Assembly (NCBI GenBank): GCA_964639665.1
Contig: CAZXEU010000058.1
Location: 1 to 17,880 of the forward strand
DNA: 17,880 nucleotides
Source: CAZXEU01 sp964639665
GTDB lineage: Bacteria > Bacteroidota > Rhodothermia > Rhodothermales > Bin80
Direction: 5' to 3'
Positions 1 to 7,843 of the stretch are shown piece by piece (position 1 is the first letter of the stretch; each line of letters opens with the position of its first letter). The translations under genes were made by a program, and so were the position numbers. The notes under the pieces were generated by a model. It saw nothing but the letters and a program-made list of their open reading frames with translations. It did no database searches and was not told the origin of the DNA.

Positions 1-72
1 GGCCTCGCACGTGCCGAAGGGCCTTTCGGGAATGGCGCTTTCGACCGCGAATTGTTCAAGTTTCTTGCGTAG
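1..72 (+). CDS. C-terminal end of an unidentified protein (partial)
   Basis: Frame 1 is open from the first base to a TAG at 70-72 and encodes 23 residues ending DRELFKFLA. The window edge cuts off the rest. The composition (short charged helix at the end, no stop, third-position GC high) fits the tail of a real gene, but nothing in it identifies a family. It lies 37 nt ahead of the GMC oxidoreductase on the same strand, so it may belong to the same transcript. GMC/subunit-3 pairs in this group often sit beside sugar-isomerase-like or Gfo/Idh genes; that is only a contextual guess. Confidence 0.4.
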   Translation, partial: GLARAEGPFGNGAFDRELFKFLA

Positions 73-109
73 GTTAACTCATCGGCCAATCTGAATTCCG
101 GAATTGAGA

Positions 110-1834
110 ATGCCATTTGGGAGCGTAAGCGTGCGTAGGCAGGTCAAGAGCTACGATGCCATCGTGGTCGGCTCCGGCATTACCGGGGGCTACGCGGCGA
201 AGGAGCTGTGTGAGCTCGGCCTGGAGACCGTGGTACTTGAGAGGGGGCGGGCGCTCGAGCACGCCGCGGGGTATGTAACAGAGCACAAGAAGAACTGGGA
301 ATTCCCCGCTCGCAACAGCCAGGATGGTGCGCGCTATGCCGAAGAACGATGGGTGCAGCAGCGCTGCTACGCCTTCGGGGAGCACACGGAGCATTTCTTC
401 ATCAATGACCGGGAGAATCCCTACGTGGAGGCCAGACCGTTTACCTGGATCCGGGCTGACGTCGTGGGAGGCCGCTCCTTGCTCTGGGCAAGGCAGTGCT
501 ATCGCTGGAGTGCCCTGGACTTCGAGGCAAACGCGCGTGACGGCTTTGGCACGGATTGGCCCATCCGCTACGCGGATATCGCGCCCTGGTACGACTACGT
601 GGAGCGCTTTGTCGGCATCAGCGGCCAGGCGGAGGGCGTGGCAAGCTGCCCGGACGGCGTCTTCCTGCCGCCCATGCAGTTGAACAAGGCCGAACAGGTG
701 GTACGGGACGGCATTGCAAGGAGCTTTCCGGACCGGGTACTCACCATCGGCAGATCGGCTGTGCTCACACGGCCGCACAATGGACGCGGAGCGTGCCACT
801 ACTGCGGCCCCTGTCACAGAGGATGTACGCCCGGGGCCTATTTCAGCAGCCTCAGCGCCACATTGCCGGCGGCTGCGGCCACCGGGCGGCTGACGCTGCA
901 GCCTGACAGCATTGTCCACTCCATCGTCTATGACCACGAACGCGGCAGGGCCACCGGTGTCCGGTACATCGACCGGAATTCGGGTGCCGTGCGGGAAGTG
1001 CGAGCCAGGATAATTTTCCTGTGCGCCTCGACGCTCGGCACCACGCAGATCATGCTGAATTCGACATCGGACCGGTTCCCGGACGGTTTTGCCAATGATA
1101 GCGGTGCTCTCGGCCACTACCTGATGGATCACCACTTCGAGGTGGGGGCAACGGGTACCTTGCCCGAGCTAGACGGCTTCTACTACGTGGGCAACCGCCC
1201 CAACGGCATATATGTACCCAGATTCCGCAACGTGTCCAGTGCTTCGCAGCGCGGTGACTACGTGCGAGGATTCGGATACCAGGGCGAAGCCTTCAGGCCA
1301 TCATGGGAACGGCCTCTGCCCGGCATTGGGGCGGAATTCAAGCATGCCCTTAGACGGCCTGGCTCCTGGGTCATGCTGTTCGGGGGATACGGAGAGACGT
1401 TGCCGGCGTACGAGAACCATGTTGCGCTGGATTCGGAAGTGCGGGACGCGTGGGACTTGCCGGTACTTCGCATCAGTTGCCAGTGGGGCGAAAACGAATT
1501 GGTAATGCGGCGAGACATTGCCGGCTCGGCCGCCGAAATGCTCGACAGCGCCGGTGCACGCGACATATCGGTTTATGATTTGCACCAGGAAGACGGCCTG
1601 GGCGCCGAGCCGGGGCTTGGCATTCACGAAATGGGGACGGCGCGGATGGGGCGTGACCCTGCGACTTCGGTGCTCAATGCCCACAACCAGTGCCACGCCG
1701 TTCCCAATGTCTACGTGACGGATGGGTCCTGCATGGCATCTTCGGCCTGCCAGAATCCCTCGATCACCTACATGGCGCTCACGGCCAGGGCCGCACACCA
1801 TGCGGTGGACGAATTGAAACGGCTGAATCTGTAA
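110..1834 (+). CDS. GMC family FAD-dependent oxidoreductase (gluconate/glucose dehydrogenase large-subunit type)
   Basis: This is a 574-residue flavoprotein dehydrogenase expected to oxidise a sugar, polyol or alcohol hydroxyl. A dinucleotide-binding motif GSGITGG lies near residues 21-27, followed by the adenine-ribose acidic stretch VVLERGR. A GGRSLLWARQC segment near 120 matches the GMC FAD-contact region. The C-terminal domain has GIHEMGTARMG (His about 506) and CQNPSITYMA (Asn about 549), the usual His/Asn active-site pair. A CHYCGPCHRGC cluster near 229-239 is typical of the subgroup that partners with gluconate 2-dehydrogenase subunit 3. No export signal is evident, so any export would depend on the Tat-like partner encoded 10 nt downstream. 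I chose ATG 110 over the TTG at 104 because family members begin just before the Rossmann strand. The substrate cannot be read from sequence. Confidence 0.9.
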   Translation: MPFGSVSVRRQVKSYDAIVVGSGITGGYAAKELCELGLETVVLERGRALEHAAGYVTEHKKNWEFPARNSQDGARYAEERWVQQRCYAFGEHTEHFFINDRENPYVEARPFTWIRADVVGGRSLLWARQCYRWSALDFEANARDGFGTDWPIRYADIAPWYDYVERFVGISGQAEGVASCPDGVFLPPMQLNKAEQVVRDGIARSFPDRVLTIGRSAVLTRPHNGRGACHYCGPCHRGCTPGAYFSSLSATLPAAAATGRLTLQPDSIVHSIVYDHERGRATGVRYIDRNSGAVREVRARIIFLCASTLGTTQIMLNSTSDRFPDGFANDSGALGHYLMDHHFEVGATGTLPELDGFYYVGNRPNGIYVPRFRNVSSASQRGDYVRGFGYQGEAFRPSWERPLPGIGAEFKHALRRPGSWVMLFGGYGETLPAYENHVALDSEVRDAWDLPVLRISCQWGENELVMRRDIAGSAAEMLDSAGARDISVYDLHQEDGLGAEPGLGIHEMGTARMGRDPATSVLNAHNQCHAVPNVYVTDGSCMASSACQNPSITYMALTARAAHHAVDELKRLNL

Positions 1835-1843
1835 CTTGACGGT

Positions 1844-2416
1844 ATGGACAGACGAGAGGCCCTAAGGCAGGTGGGCATGCTGATGGGGGGAACGCTGTCG
1901 GCGGGAACGATAGCCGGCATCCTGGGCGGCTGCTCCGCAGGAGCGCCTTCCGGCAGCTTCGCAGCGCGCACACTTACGGAGGGACGTGACGAAATGGTGG
2001 CTGCCATGGCGGAGCTCATCATACCCGAGACCGACACCCCGGGTGCGCGCGCTGCACTCGTGCACGAGTTCATAGACGCCATGTTGACGGACTGGTACGG
2101 AAGCGACGAGCGTGGCCGGTTTCTGCGAGGCCTGGCGGAAGTTGACGAGCGAGCGCTGTCTTCGCGCGGCGCCGCGTTCATGGATCTGGAGGAGGCGGCT
2201 CGCCACGCGCTGCTCCTGGAGCTCGATGCGGAGGCCTTTGGCGATGCCCAGCCAGGCCAAGACGGCGAGCCACCCTTTTTTCGTGCCATGAAGTCGCTCA
2301 CGCTCCTCGGGTATTACACTTCCGAAGTTGGCGGCACGCAAGAGCTTCGCCAGATGCCCATGGGAGAGTACCGGGGAGACGTGCCGTTCGACGAAATCGG
2401 CCGCGCCTGGGCTTGA
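1844..2416 (+). CDS. Gluconate 2-dehydrogenase subunit 3 family protein
   Basis: This 190-residue protein is the small partner of the GMC oxidoreductase, whose stop codon lies 9 nt upstream. The N-terminus MDRREALRQVG followed by a Gly/Ala/Ile-rich hydrophobic stretch resembles a twin-arginine signal. It runs into GGCSAG, a possible lipoprotein attachment Cys near residue 29. The mature part carries the family pattern ELIIPETDTPGA, then a helical segment with FIDAML, and ends with a VPFDEIGRAW motif. In known members the subunit escorts or anchors the flavoprotein at the periplasmic face of the membrane and helps pass electrons onward. That role is inferred here from pairing and family. The spacing implies co-transcription with the upstream gene. 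Confidence 0.85.
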   Translation: MDRREALRQVGMLMGGTLSAGTIAGILGGCSAGAPSGSFAARTLTEGRDEMVAAMAELIIPETDTPGARAALVHEFIDAMLTDWYGSDERGRFLRGLAEVDERALSSRGAAFMDLEEAARHALLLELDAEAFGDAQPGQDGEPPFFRAMKSLTLLGYYTSEVGGTQELRQMPMGEYRGDVPFDEIGRAWA

Positions 2417-2459
2417 TCCGGCAGCCCCGGACATGTTCATGAAGCCGGCTGGTCAGAGT

Positions 2460-3020
2460 ATGCGCCGCATCCTGCTCCTGGCGATTCTGGTGACGGCCTG
2501 CGAATTCGAGCGGCCGGAGCCTGAACGGGATTCGGCACCAGGTGAGGAAGGGCTGGTCCAGGAGAGCTGGAACGTGCACATGTTTATCTCGCGCGTACCG
2601 CGCCTTACCGATGAAAGCGTGCGCCGCGTGGAAATGATCGCCGACCACATGGCCCGATACGAAAGGGGGGACACCACGTACCAGGTGCTTTCCGGCGAAG
2701 ATTCCGTACGCGTCCTCGTACACCTGTACGGCCTGTCCGGCGACACGTCCGCCACGATGACGGCCGATCGCGTCATTTACTACGAGCAGCAGCAGCGAAT
2801 CGAGGCGGAAGGCGGCGTCACGGTGCTGACGCGGCAGGGCAGGTGGCTGGAAACGGAAGCCCTGGCCTGGACGGAGGTGGACGGCAAGATCCGAAGCGAC
2901 CGGTTCGTACGGATTTCGACAGGACGGGACGAGGTGCAGGGACATGGCCTGGTGGCTGAAGAGGATCTGTCGTCGTACGACCTGGGACGCTTTACGGCGC
3001 GCGTTCAGACGGACTCATGA
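2460..3020 (+). CDS. lptC: LptC-like LPS export protein (lipoprotein)
   Basis: The 186-residue product starts with a short basic segment (MRR), a hydrophobic core ILLLAILV and Cys14 in a TAC context, which reads as a lipoprotein signal. The rest is beta-rich: repeated strands such as TADRVIYYE, EAEGGVTVLTRQG and ETEALAWTEVDGKIRSD match the LptC/OstA beta-jellyroll pattern. LptC bridges the inner-membrane LptBFG transporter to the periplasmic LptA-like protein. ATG 2460 was chosen because it gives the clean signal; in-frame ATGs at 2433 and 2439 would add a non-hydrophobic leader, and the frame stays open back to 2328. Its stop overlaps the start of the next gene (ATGA, 3017-3020). Assignment rests on pattern and neighbours rather than strongly conserved residues. 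Confidence 0.75.
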   Translation: MRRILLLAILVTACEFERPEPERDSAPGEEGLVQESWNVHMFISRVPRLTDESVRRVEMIADHMARYERGDTTYQVLSGEDSVRVLVHLYGLSGDTSATMTADRVIYYEQQQRIEAEGGVTVLTRQGRWLETEALAWTEVDGKIRSDRFVRISTGRDEVQGHGLVAEEDLSSYDLGRFTARVQTDS

Positions 3021-4441
3021 GGCCTCTGCTGCTACTTGTGATGGCCTGGGCCCTGGTTGCCGGCGGCTCCGGCAATCGTGTGGCCCCGCGCGCCTGGCAT
3101 GCCCACGCGGACACGGATACCGTCGCGCAACGCTTTGCCACCGTGACCGGGGATTCGCTATCTGGCAGGAGGGTAGGCGACGAAGAGGTCCAGCTGCTTA
3201 TCGGCAACGTCACTGGGGTGCAGGACAGTACACTGCTCTGGGCCGACAGGGGAGAGCGCCATATGGCGCGTGATATCGTTTACCTGACGGGCCGGGTGCG
3301 GATTGTCGACAGGAGTGACTCGCTTAAGGCGGACTCGGTGGCATACGACGAACGAAACAAGATAGGCCGGGCTTCCGGCAGCGTGCGCCTGACCGACGGC
3401 GAGGTCGAGGTCCTGGCGCCGACAGGAACGTATTTCGTAGAGGAAAAGCGCGCATACTTTGAAGGCGGGCTGACGCTAGCGGACTCTGTGGCCACGGCCA
3501 CGGCCCTGGCAGGCACGTACTGGACCGGTGAGCGGCGTGCGCAGCTGCACGACGGCGTCCGGCTTCGGACGGACAGCCTGTACCTGGAAGCAGATTCGGT
3601 CGATTATTTCCGAGATACGCGGCTTTCGGTGGCAATTGGCGACGTATTCATGGAGATTTTTGGCGATGCCGCCGATTCCACACGCCGCACGCTCATCTTC
3701 GGAAGCGAGGCAACGAACGATGAGGCCAAGGGACGCAGCCGGGTGCGGGGATCGCCGCTTGTCGTGCATCTGCGGCAGGACTCCACGGCCGTGGACACGC
3801 TGGTAGCGCGGGCCCGGCGGCTGGACGTCCGGCAAACCGGCGGCACGCAGCTCTTGACGGCGGCGGGCGGCGTCAGGCTGTGGGATCAGGATGTGGCGGC
3901 GACGGCGGACTCGCTAGCCCACGTATCCGGGCCGGATCGGGAGCAAGAGGAGGCCTGGCTGCACGGCTCGCCGATGCTCTGGCTGGAAGACGCCCAGGTC
4001 AGCGGCGACACCATCCATATTGCAGCCAGCGGCGCCGCATCGGATACCGTGCACGTTATCGGGAACGCCTTTGTGGCTCAGCTGGACAGCGCAACGGGCC
4101 GTATCCACCAGGTTCGCGGACGGTCAATCGTGGCGACCTCACCGGATGACTCGACGCGTGTTTTCGAGGTACGGGGCAACGCCGAGGTACTGTATTTCAG
4201 GACTGACGACGAGGGCCAGCCGGACGGAGCAGTCCATGTCTCGGGCGATGAGGCCATTATGGTGGTGCGCTCCGGGGAACCGGAAGGACTGCGCTTTGGT
4301 GAGCACAGGGGTACGCTCTATCCCGAGGATGCCATGCCTTCGTCCATGGAGCTGGACGGTTTCCGCTGGATACCGCAGTCCAGACCCGACAAGCGGACTA
4401 TACTCGGGGAAGCCGCATCGCGGCTGCGACGTGATTCATGA
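3017..4441 (+). CDS. OstA/LptA-like periplasmic LPS-transport protein
   Basis: This 474-residue protein has a hydrophobic N-terminal signal (RPLLLLVMAWALVAGG). It then carries many short beta-repeats of the OstA type, for example DIVYLTGRVRIVDRSDSLKADSVAYDE followed by GRASGSVRLTDGEVEVLAPTG (residue ranges about 85-140), and similar turns up to about residue 410. It is longer than the roughly 180-residue proteobacterial LptA, as is usual for the OstA-like proteins of Bacteroidota. The likely role is the periplasmic bridge that carries LPS from LptC to the outer-membrane LptD. It sits between lptC and lptB with 4-nt ATGA overlaps at both ends, which implies translational coupling. Confidence 0.8.
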   Translation: MRPLLLLVMAWALVAGGSGNRVAPRAWHAHADTDTVAQRFATVTGDSLSGRRVGDEEVQLLIGNVTGVQDSTLLWADRGERHMARDIVYLTGRVRIVDRSDSLKADSVAYDERNKIGRASGSVRLTDGEVEVLAPTGTYFVEEKRAYFEGGLTLADSVATATALAGTYWTGERRAQLHDGVRLRTDSLYLEADSVDYFRDTRLSVAIGDVFMEIFGDAADSTRRTLIFGSEATNDEAKGRSRVRGSPLVVHLRQDSTAVDTLVARARRLDVRQTGGTQLLTAAGGVRLWDQDVAATADSLAHVSGPDREQEEAWLHGSPMLWLEDAQVSGDTIHIAASGAASDTVHVIGNAFVAQLDSATGRIHQVRGRSIVATSPDDSTRVFEVRGNAEVLYFRTDDEGQPDGAVHVSGDEAIMVVRSGEPEGLRFGEHRGTLYPEDAMPSSMELDGFRWIPQSRPDKRTILGEAASRLRRDS

Positions 4442-5226
4442 TCATGAATGTTGGGACAAATCCATTGCGGCTTCGTGTTGAAGGGCTCACAAAACGGTTC
4501 CGCAAGAGGACCGTGGTGCGCGAGGCAACCTTCGATGTCCTGCAGGGAGAGATTGTCGGGCTTCTTGGGCCCAACGGAGCGGGCAAGACCACGTCCTTTC
4601 ACATGATTGTGGGCTTGGAGCGTCCGGATGCCGGGCGCATCATGCTGGGCAGCGAGGACATCACGGGACTGCCCATGTACCGGCGGGCCCGGCGGGGAAT
4701 AGGGTATCTCGCGCAGGAAGCGTCCGTTTTCCGGCATCTGACGGTAGAGCAGAACCTGCATGCCGTGCTCGAATTCCAGGCGATGACCCGGGCAGAGCGC
4801 ACAGAGCGGGCCGAAGCGCTAATCCGCGAGTTCGGACTCGAGCAGGTGCGAAAATCCAGGGGCTACACGCTATCCGGCGGAGAGCGGCGCCGGACCGAGA
4901 TTGCGCGCGCCCTGGCCGTACGCCCGCGGTTCTTCTTGCTGGATGAGCCGTTTTCAGGCGTAGACCCCATCGCCGTGGAGGATATCCAGTCCATTGTCGT
5001 GCGCCTGAGGGAGCGAGGCATCGGCGTACTCATTACGGATCACAACGTGCACGAAACGCTTGCTATTACGGACCGCGCCTACCTGCTTTTCGAGGGGCGC
5101 ATCCTGAAACAGGGCACGGCCCAGGAGCTGGCTGCCGATCCTGAAGTGCGCAAACAGTACCTGGGAGAGCGCTTTACGCTGGAGCGATATGCCATCTCCC
5201 GGTCTGTGGATGAGCCAGAACGTTAA
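4438..5226 (+). CDS. lptB: LPS export ABC transporter ATPase LptB
   Basis: This 262-residue ABC ATPase powers LPS extraction from the inner membrane. Walker A GPNGAGKT is at 44-51, the Q-loop Gln at 93 (YLAQE), the signature LSGGE at 145-149, Walker B FFLLDE at 165-170, and the switch His at 202 (TDHNV). The stretch DEPFSGVDPIAVEDIQ is characteristic of LptB within the ABC superfamily. The C-terminus is about 20 residues longer than in E. coli LptB. The start ATG 4438 overlaps the upstream stop; an alternative ATG lies at 4444. The LptF/LptG permeases are not in this window. A stable hairpin spans its stop codon (5221-5245). Confidence 0.95.
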   Translation: MIMNVGTNPLRLRVEGLTKRFRKRTVVREATFDVLQGEIVGLLGPNGAGKTTSFHMIVGLERPDAGRIMLGSEDITGLPMYRRARRGIGYLAQEASVFRHLTVEQNLHAVLEFQAMTRAERTERAEALIREFGLEQVRKSRGYTLSGGERRRTEIARALAVRPRFFLLDEPFSGVDPIAVEDIQSIVVRLRERGIGVLITDHNVHETLAITDRAYLLFEGRILKQGTAQELAADPEVRKQYLGERFTLERYAISRSVDEPER

Positions 5227-5245
5227 CCCGTTCGGCGGGTTTACG
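5221..5245 (+). terminator. Hairpin over the lptB stop codon, possible weak terminator or attenuator
   Basis: Arms CGTTAACCCG and CGGGTTTACG pair at 9 of 10 positions (one T-T mismatch) around the loop TTCGG. The lptB stop TAA lies within the left arm. Only a short TTTA follows the G-run, so this is not a textbook intrinsic terminator. It lies between the LPS export genes and aroF and could separate their expression. Confidence 0.4.
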
Positions 5246-5273
5246 CACCATTGCCACCAGACAGGGTGTCGGC

Positions 5274-6305
5274 ATGGTCGTCGTCATGGAATTCGGGGCC
5301 ACGGAGGCACAGATCGAAGTCGTAATTGACAATCTGAATGCTTTCGGCTTTGACGTGCATCGCTCCAGCGGGGTCAACCACACGGTAATTGGCGCCATTG
5401 GCGTCAAGCCCGAGTTCGACCCCCGGCTGATCAAGGTGCTTGACGGCGTATCCGATGTCAGGCGCGTGACGGAGCCGTACAAGTTTGCCAGTCGATCCTG
5501 GAAGCGGGAGCAGAGCGTATACGACATCAACGGCATTGCCGTAGGCGGCAATGAAGTCGTGGTGATCGCAGGCCCCTGTTCGGTGGAGAGTCCGGAGCAG
5601 ATCGACCGTTGTGCGGCGCACGTGGCCGCCTGCGGCGCGACGTTTCTGCGCGGAGGAGCCTTCAAGCCGCGCACGTCGCCGTATTCCTTCCAGGGCCTTG
5701 GGGAAGAGGGGCTGAAGCTGCTGCGTGAAGCGGGTGATCGGCACCGTCTCAACGTCATCACCGAGGTGACCCACGCGGGCAAGGTGGACCTGGTTCACCG
5801 GTACACGGACGTATTCCAGGTGGGCGCGCGCAACATGCAGAATTATGACCTGCTCAAGGAACTGGGACGCAGCGACAGGCCCGTGTTTCTCAAGCGCGGG
5901 CTTTCGGCCACCATCGAGGAATGGCTGATGGCGGCAGAGTATGTCATGAGCCAGGGCAACCCCCATGTCATGCTGTGTGAGCGCGGGATACGCACCTTCG
6001 AATCCTATACGCGCAATACGCTCGATTTGACTGCCATACCGGTTATCAGGAAGAAGTCCCATCTTCCCGTATTTGCCGATCCAAGTCACGGCACCGGCAT
6101 TCGGGGCAAGGTAACGCCCATGGCCCGGGCAGCAGTGGCAGCCGGAGCGGACGGGCTCATGATTGAAGTGCACCCGGACCCGGCCGTCGCGCTGAGCGAC
6201 GGTCCGCAGTCTCTGTTCTTTGACCAGTTCGTCGTGCTCATGGACCAGATTCGTGACATCGCACGTGCTATTGGTCGGACGGTGCGGGATCCGCAGCCTG
6301 CATAG
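5274..6305 (+). CDS. aroF: 3-deoxy-7-phosphoheptulonate (DAHP) synthase, type I-beta with N-terminal ferredoxin-like domain
   Basis: The enzyme condenses phosphoenolpyruvate with erythrose 4-phosphate, the first step of the shikimate pathway. The 343 residues start with a regulatory ferredoxin-like domain (MVVVMEFGATEAQ, about 1-68). The TIM-barrel core follows: AGPCSVES at 99-106 with metal-binding Cys102, RGGAFKPRTSP at 126-136, ERGIRTFE at 236-243, DPSHGTG at 269-275 with His272, and GLMIEVHP at 294-301. The N-terminal domain is the kind that gives feedback control by aromatic amino acids in Thermotoga-type enzymes; that control is inferred here. No chorismate mutase domain is fused. The symbol varies in this family (aroF or aroG). 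Confidence 0.93.
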   Translation: MVVVMEFGATEAQIEVVIDNLNAFGFDVHRSSGVNHTVIGAIGVKPEFDPRLIKVLDGVSDVRRVTEPYKFASRSWKREQSVYDINGIAVGGNEVVVIAGPCSVESPEQIDRCAAHVAACGATFLRGGAFKPRTSPYSFQGLGEEGLKLLREAGDRHRLNVITEVTHAGKVDLVHRYTDVFQVGARNMQNYDLLKELGRSDRPVFLKRGLSATIEEWLMAAEYVMSQGNPHVMLCERGIRTFESYTRNTLDLTAIPVIRKKSHLPVFADPSHGTGIRGKVTPMARAAVAAGADGLMIEVHPDPAVALSDGPQSLFFDQFVVLMDQIRDIARAIGRTVRDPQPA

Positions 6306-6316
6306 GCAGATATTTC

Positions 6317-6721
6317 ATGAGATCGGCAGTAATTCTCGTTCTTGCGCTGGCGACGGTGTCCTGCGCTACGACCGGCCCTGGCTCGGAGGGTGGGCCCACC
6401 GGTGACATCACGCAGGGCGAGATTCGCGGTTCGGGCCTCATATTTGTCAGCGCCTATGATGTAGTCCGCCAGTTCAGGCCGCAGTGGCTCCTGAGCCGCG
6501 GCATCTCTATACTGCAGCCGCAGTCGCCTGCGGATGCAACGCTGCTGGACTACGTGGGCGTGTACGAGGATGAACTGTTCCTGGGAGGACCCGACGATTT
6601 GCGCACGATTCCGGCACAGAGTATTCGGCGCATCGAACACTTTGACAGGGCGCGTGCCCAGCGCCTGGGCTCCAGGAGCCACATCCACGGCGCCATCGTG
6701 GTGCATACTAGGGCCAGGTAA
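6317..6721 (+). CDS. Small putative lipoprotein with TonB-plug-like C-terminus, function unknown
   Basis: This 134-residue protein has a short signal (RSAVILVLALATVS) ending at Cys16, a plausible although not ideal lipobox. The mature part contains SAYDVVRQFRPQWLLSRG near residues 50-67. It then has a strand pattern DYVGVYEDELFLGGPDDLRTIPAQSIRRIEHFD and a closing GAIVVHTR. That layout (YD-V--LRP-WL, then a small beta fold ending in G-I-V-T-R) recalls short secreted proteins of Rhodothermota and Gemmatimonadota that look like a fragment of the TonB receptor plug domain. I do not know a function. It follows aroF by 11 nt and may share its transcript. Confidence 0.7.
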   Translation: MRSAVILVLALATVSCATTGPGSEGGPTGDITQGEIRGSGLIFVSAYDVVRQFRPQWLLSRGISILQPQSPADATLLDYVGVYEDELFLGGPDDLRTIPAQSIRRIEHFDRARAQRLGSRSHIHGAIVVHTRAR

Positions 6722-6767
6722 CCCGGGCGGGTCGCGGCCAGACTCATCGCAGCCGCTGGCCACCGAA

Positions 6768-6798
6768 TCTGCAGACCACTGCAGAACGTATATACTTG
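6768..6798 (+). promoter_or_regulatory. Candidate Bacteroidota-type promoter ahead of prfA
   Basis: TCTG at 6768-6771 (consensus TTTG) is followed after exactly 19 nt by TATACTTG at 6791-6798 (consensus TAnnTTTG). Each element has one mismatch. A start of transcription near 6805 would give a leader of about 18 nt before ATG 6823. This is a pattern match only. Confidence 0.4.
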
Positions 6799-6822
6799 CT
6801 GGCCCACGACGACCACGAGACC

Positions 6823-7720
6823 ATGATTGATCCGGACAAGCTCCGGGAGCTCAGAGCCCGGCACGAGGAAATCGGCGCGAAGGTTGCGCTGCCGGAGGTC
6901 GCGTCCGATCCGCAGCAGATGGCCAGGCTCGGACCCGAACTCCGGGAGCTGTCCGAGGTGATGGAAGCCGTGGACCGCTACGAGGCCATGGTCCGTGAGC
7001 GTGACGAGCTTCGGGATCTGATGCGCACCGAAGAAGACGAGGAGATGGTGGCGCTCGCAAGGGAAGAATACGAGGCCGTGCGGGGTGCCCTGCCGGATGT
7101 GGAAGAGGAGCTCAGGTCCAGGCTCATACCCAGAGACCCGGAGGACAGCAAGGACGCCATTGTAGAGATACGAGCCGGGACAGGAGGCAGCGAGGCGGCG
7201 CTCTTTGCCGGAGACCGAAGCCAGCGGCAGGCTGCACACATCGGCTGCTACGGTGGCGGTTCTGCCGGAAGCGGACCAGGTGGACGTCAGTATTGCCCCG
7301 CAGGACGTAAAGGTGGATGTTTACCGCTCCAGCGGTCCAGGCGGCCAAAGCGTCAACACGACGGATTCTGCCGTCCGGCTGACGCATATCCCGACCGGGC
7401 TCGTCGTCACGTGCCAGGACGAAAAGAGCCAGCACAAGAACAGGGACAAGGCCATGCGTGTGCTTCGCTCGCGCCTATTGCACCACAAGCTGTCCGAAGC
7501 GCACGCGGAGCGAGACGCCAAAAGGCGCCTGGCAGTGGCCTCCGGTGACAGGTCCGACAAGATTCGGACCTACAATTTTCCTCAGGACCGCGTAACGGAT
7601 CACCGGCTGTCAGGTCCGGGAAAGAACCATCCGCTGCGCAAGATCATTGATGGTGAACTGGACGAGTTGCTAAAGGCACTCCGTACCGCGGATCACACGG
7701 AGCGGCTCACGAGGATCTAA
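6823..7720 (+). pseudogene. prfA: Peptide chain release factor 1 with internal deletion and frameshift
   Basis: Codons 6823-7215 encode the RF1 N-terminal domain up to EIRAGTGGSEAALFAGD. From 7208 the +1 frame continues with PETEASGRLHTSAATVAVLPE, the catalytic GPGGQ motif (about 7339-7353) and the C-terminal domain to TAA 7718-7720. Together they give about 301 residues, against roughly 355-360 for the family. The missing 57-60 residues are the segment between LFAGD and the codon-recognition PET motif. The two parts meet within GCCGGAGAC (7207-7215), which can be read as AGD in one frame and as part of VPET in the other. The first frame would run on out of register to a stop at 7548. PET rather than SPF identifies RF1, not RF2. 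ATG 6823 was preferred to an upstream TTG at 6796. Confidence 0.85.
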
Positions 7721-7744
7721 TTCTAGGGCATTTCACGGGGCAGG

Positions 7745-7796
7745 GGATCCAATTGCAACTGCGCCGGGTACACAAAAGCTACCCTGCTCCGGATCA
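7745..7796 (+). promoter_or_regulatory. rpsF leader structure resembling the S6:S18 complex-binding motif
   Basis: An outer stem GATCC/GGATC (7746-7750 with 7791-7795) encloses an inner hairpin. The inner left side is GCG, then CCG (7764-7766), then GGTA; the right side is TACC, C, bulged T, GC (7780-7787); the loop is 7771-7779. The CCG is thus presented as a bulge next to a short stem and hairpin loop. That is the published description of the mRNA motif by which the S6:S18 complex represses its own operon in many phyla. It lies about 50 nt upstream of the rpsF start. The fold was worked out by eye. Confidence 0.55.
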
Positions 7797-7843
7797 GGGG
7801 CATGACCACTTCGCAGTGTCATTCCACAGGGAGAAAATGGCCA

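Noticed and set aside
74..1135. Long reverse-strand open frame opposite the GMC oxidoreductase
   Set aside because: It has no domain or motif, is Arg/Pro/His-rich as expected for the complement of GC-rich coding DNA, and overlaps an unmistakable gene.
6823..7720. A programmed frameshift in prfA, as in prfB
   Set aside because: Programmed frameshifting is known for RF2 near codon 26 at an in-frame UGA. Here the shift is at codon 131, has no slippery site with an adjacent stop, and comes with loss of a conserved segment.
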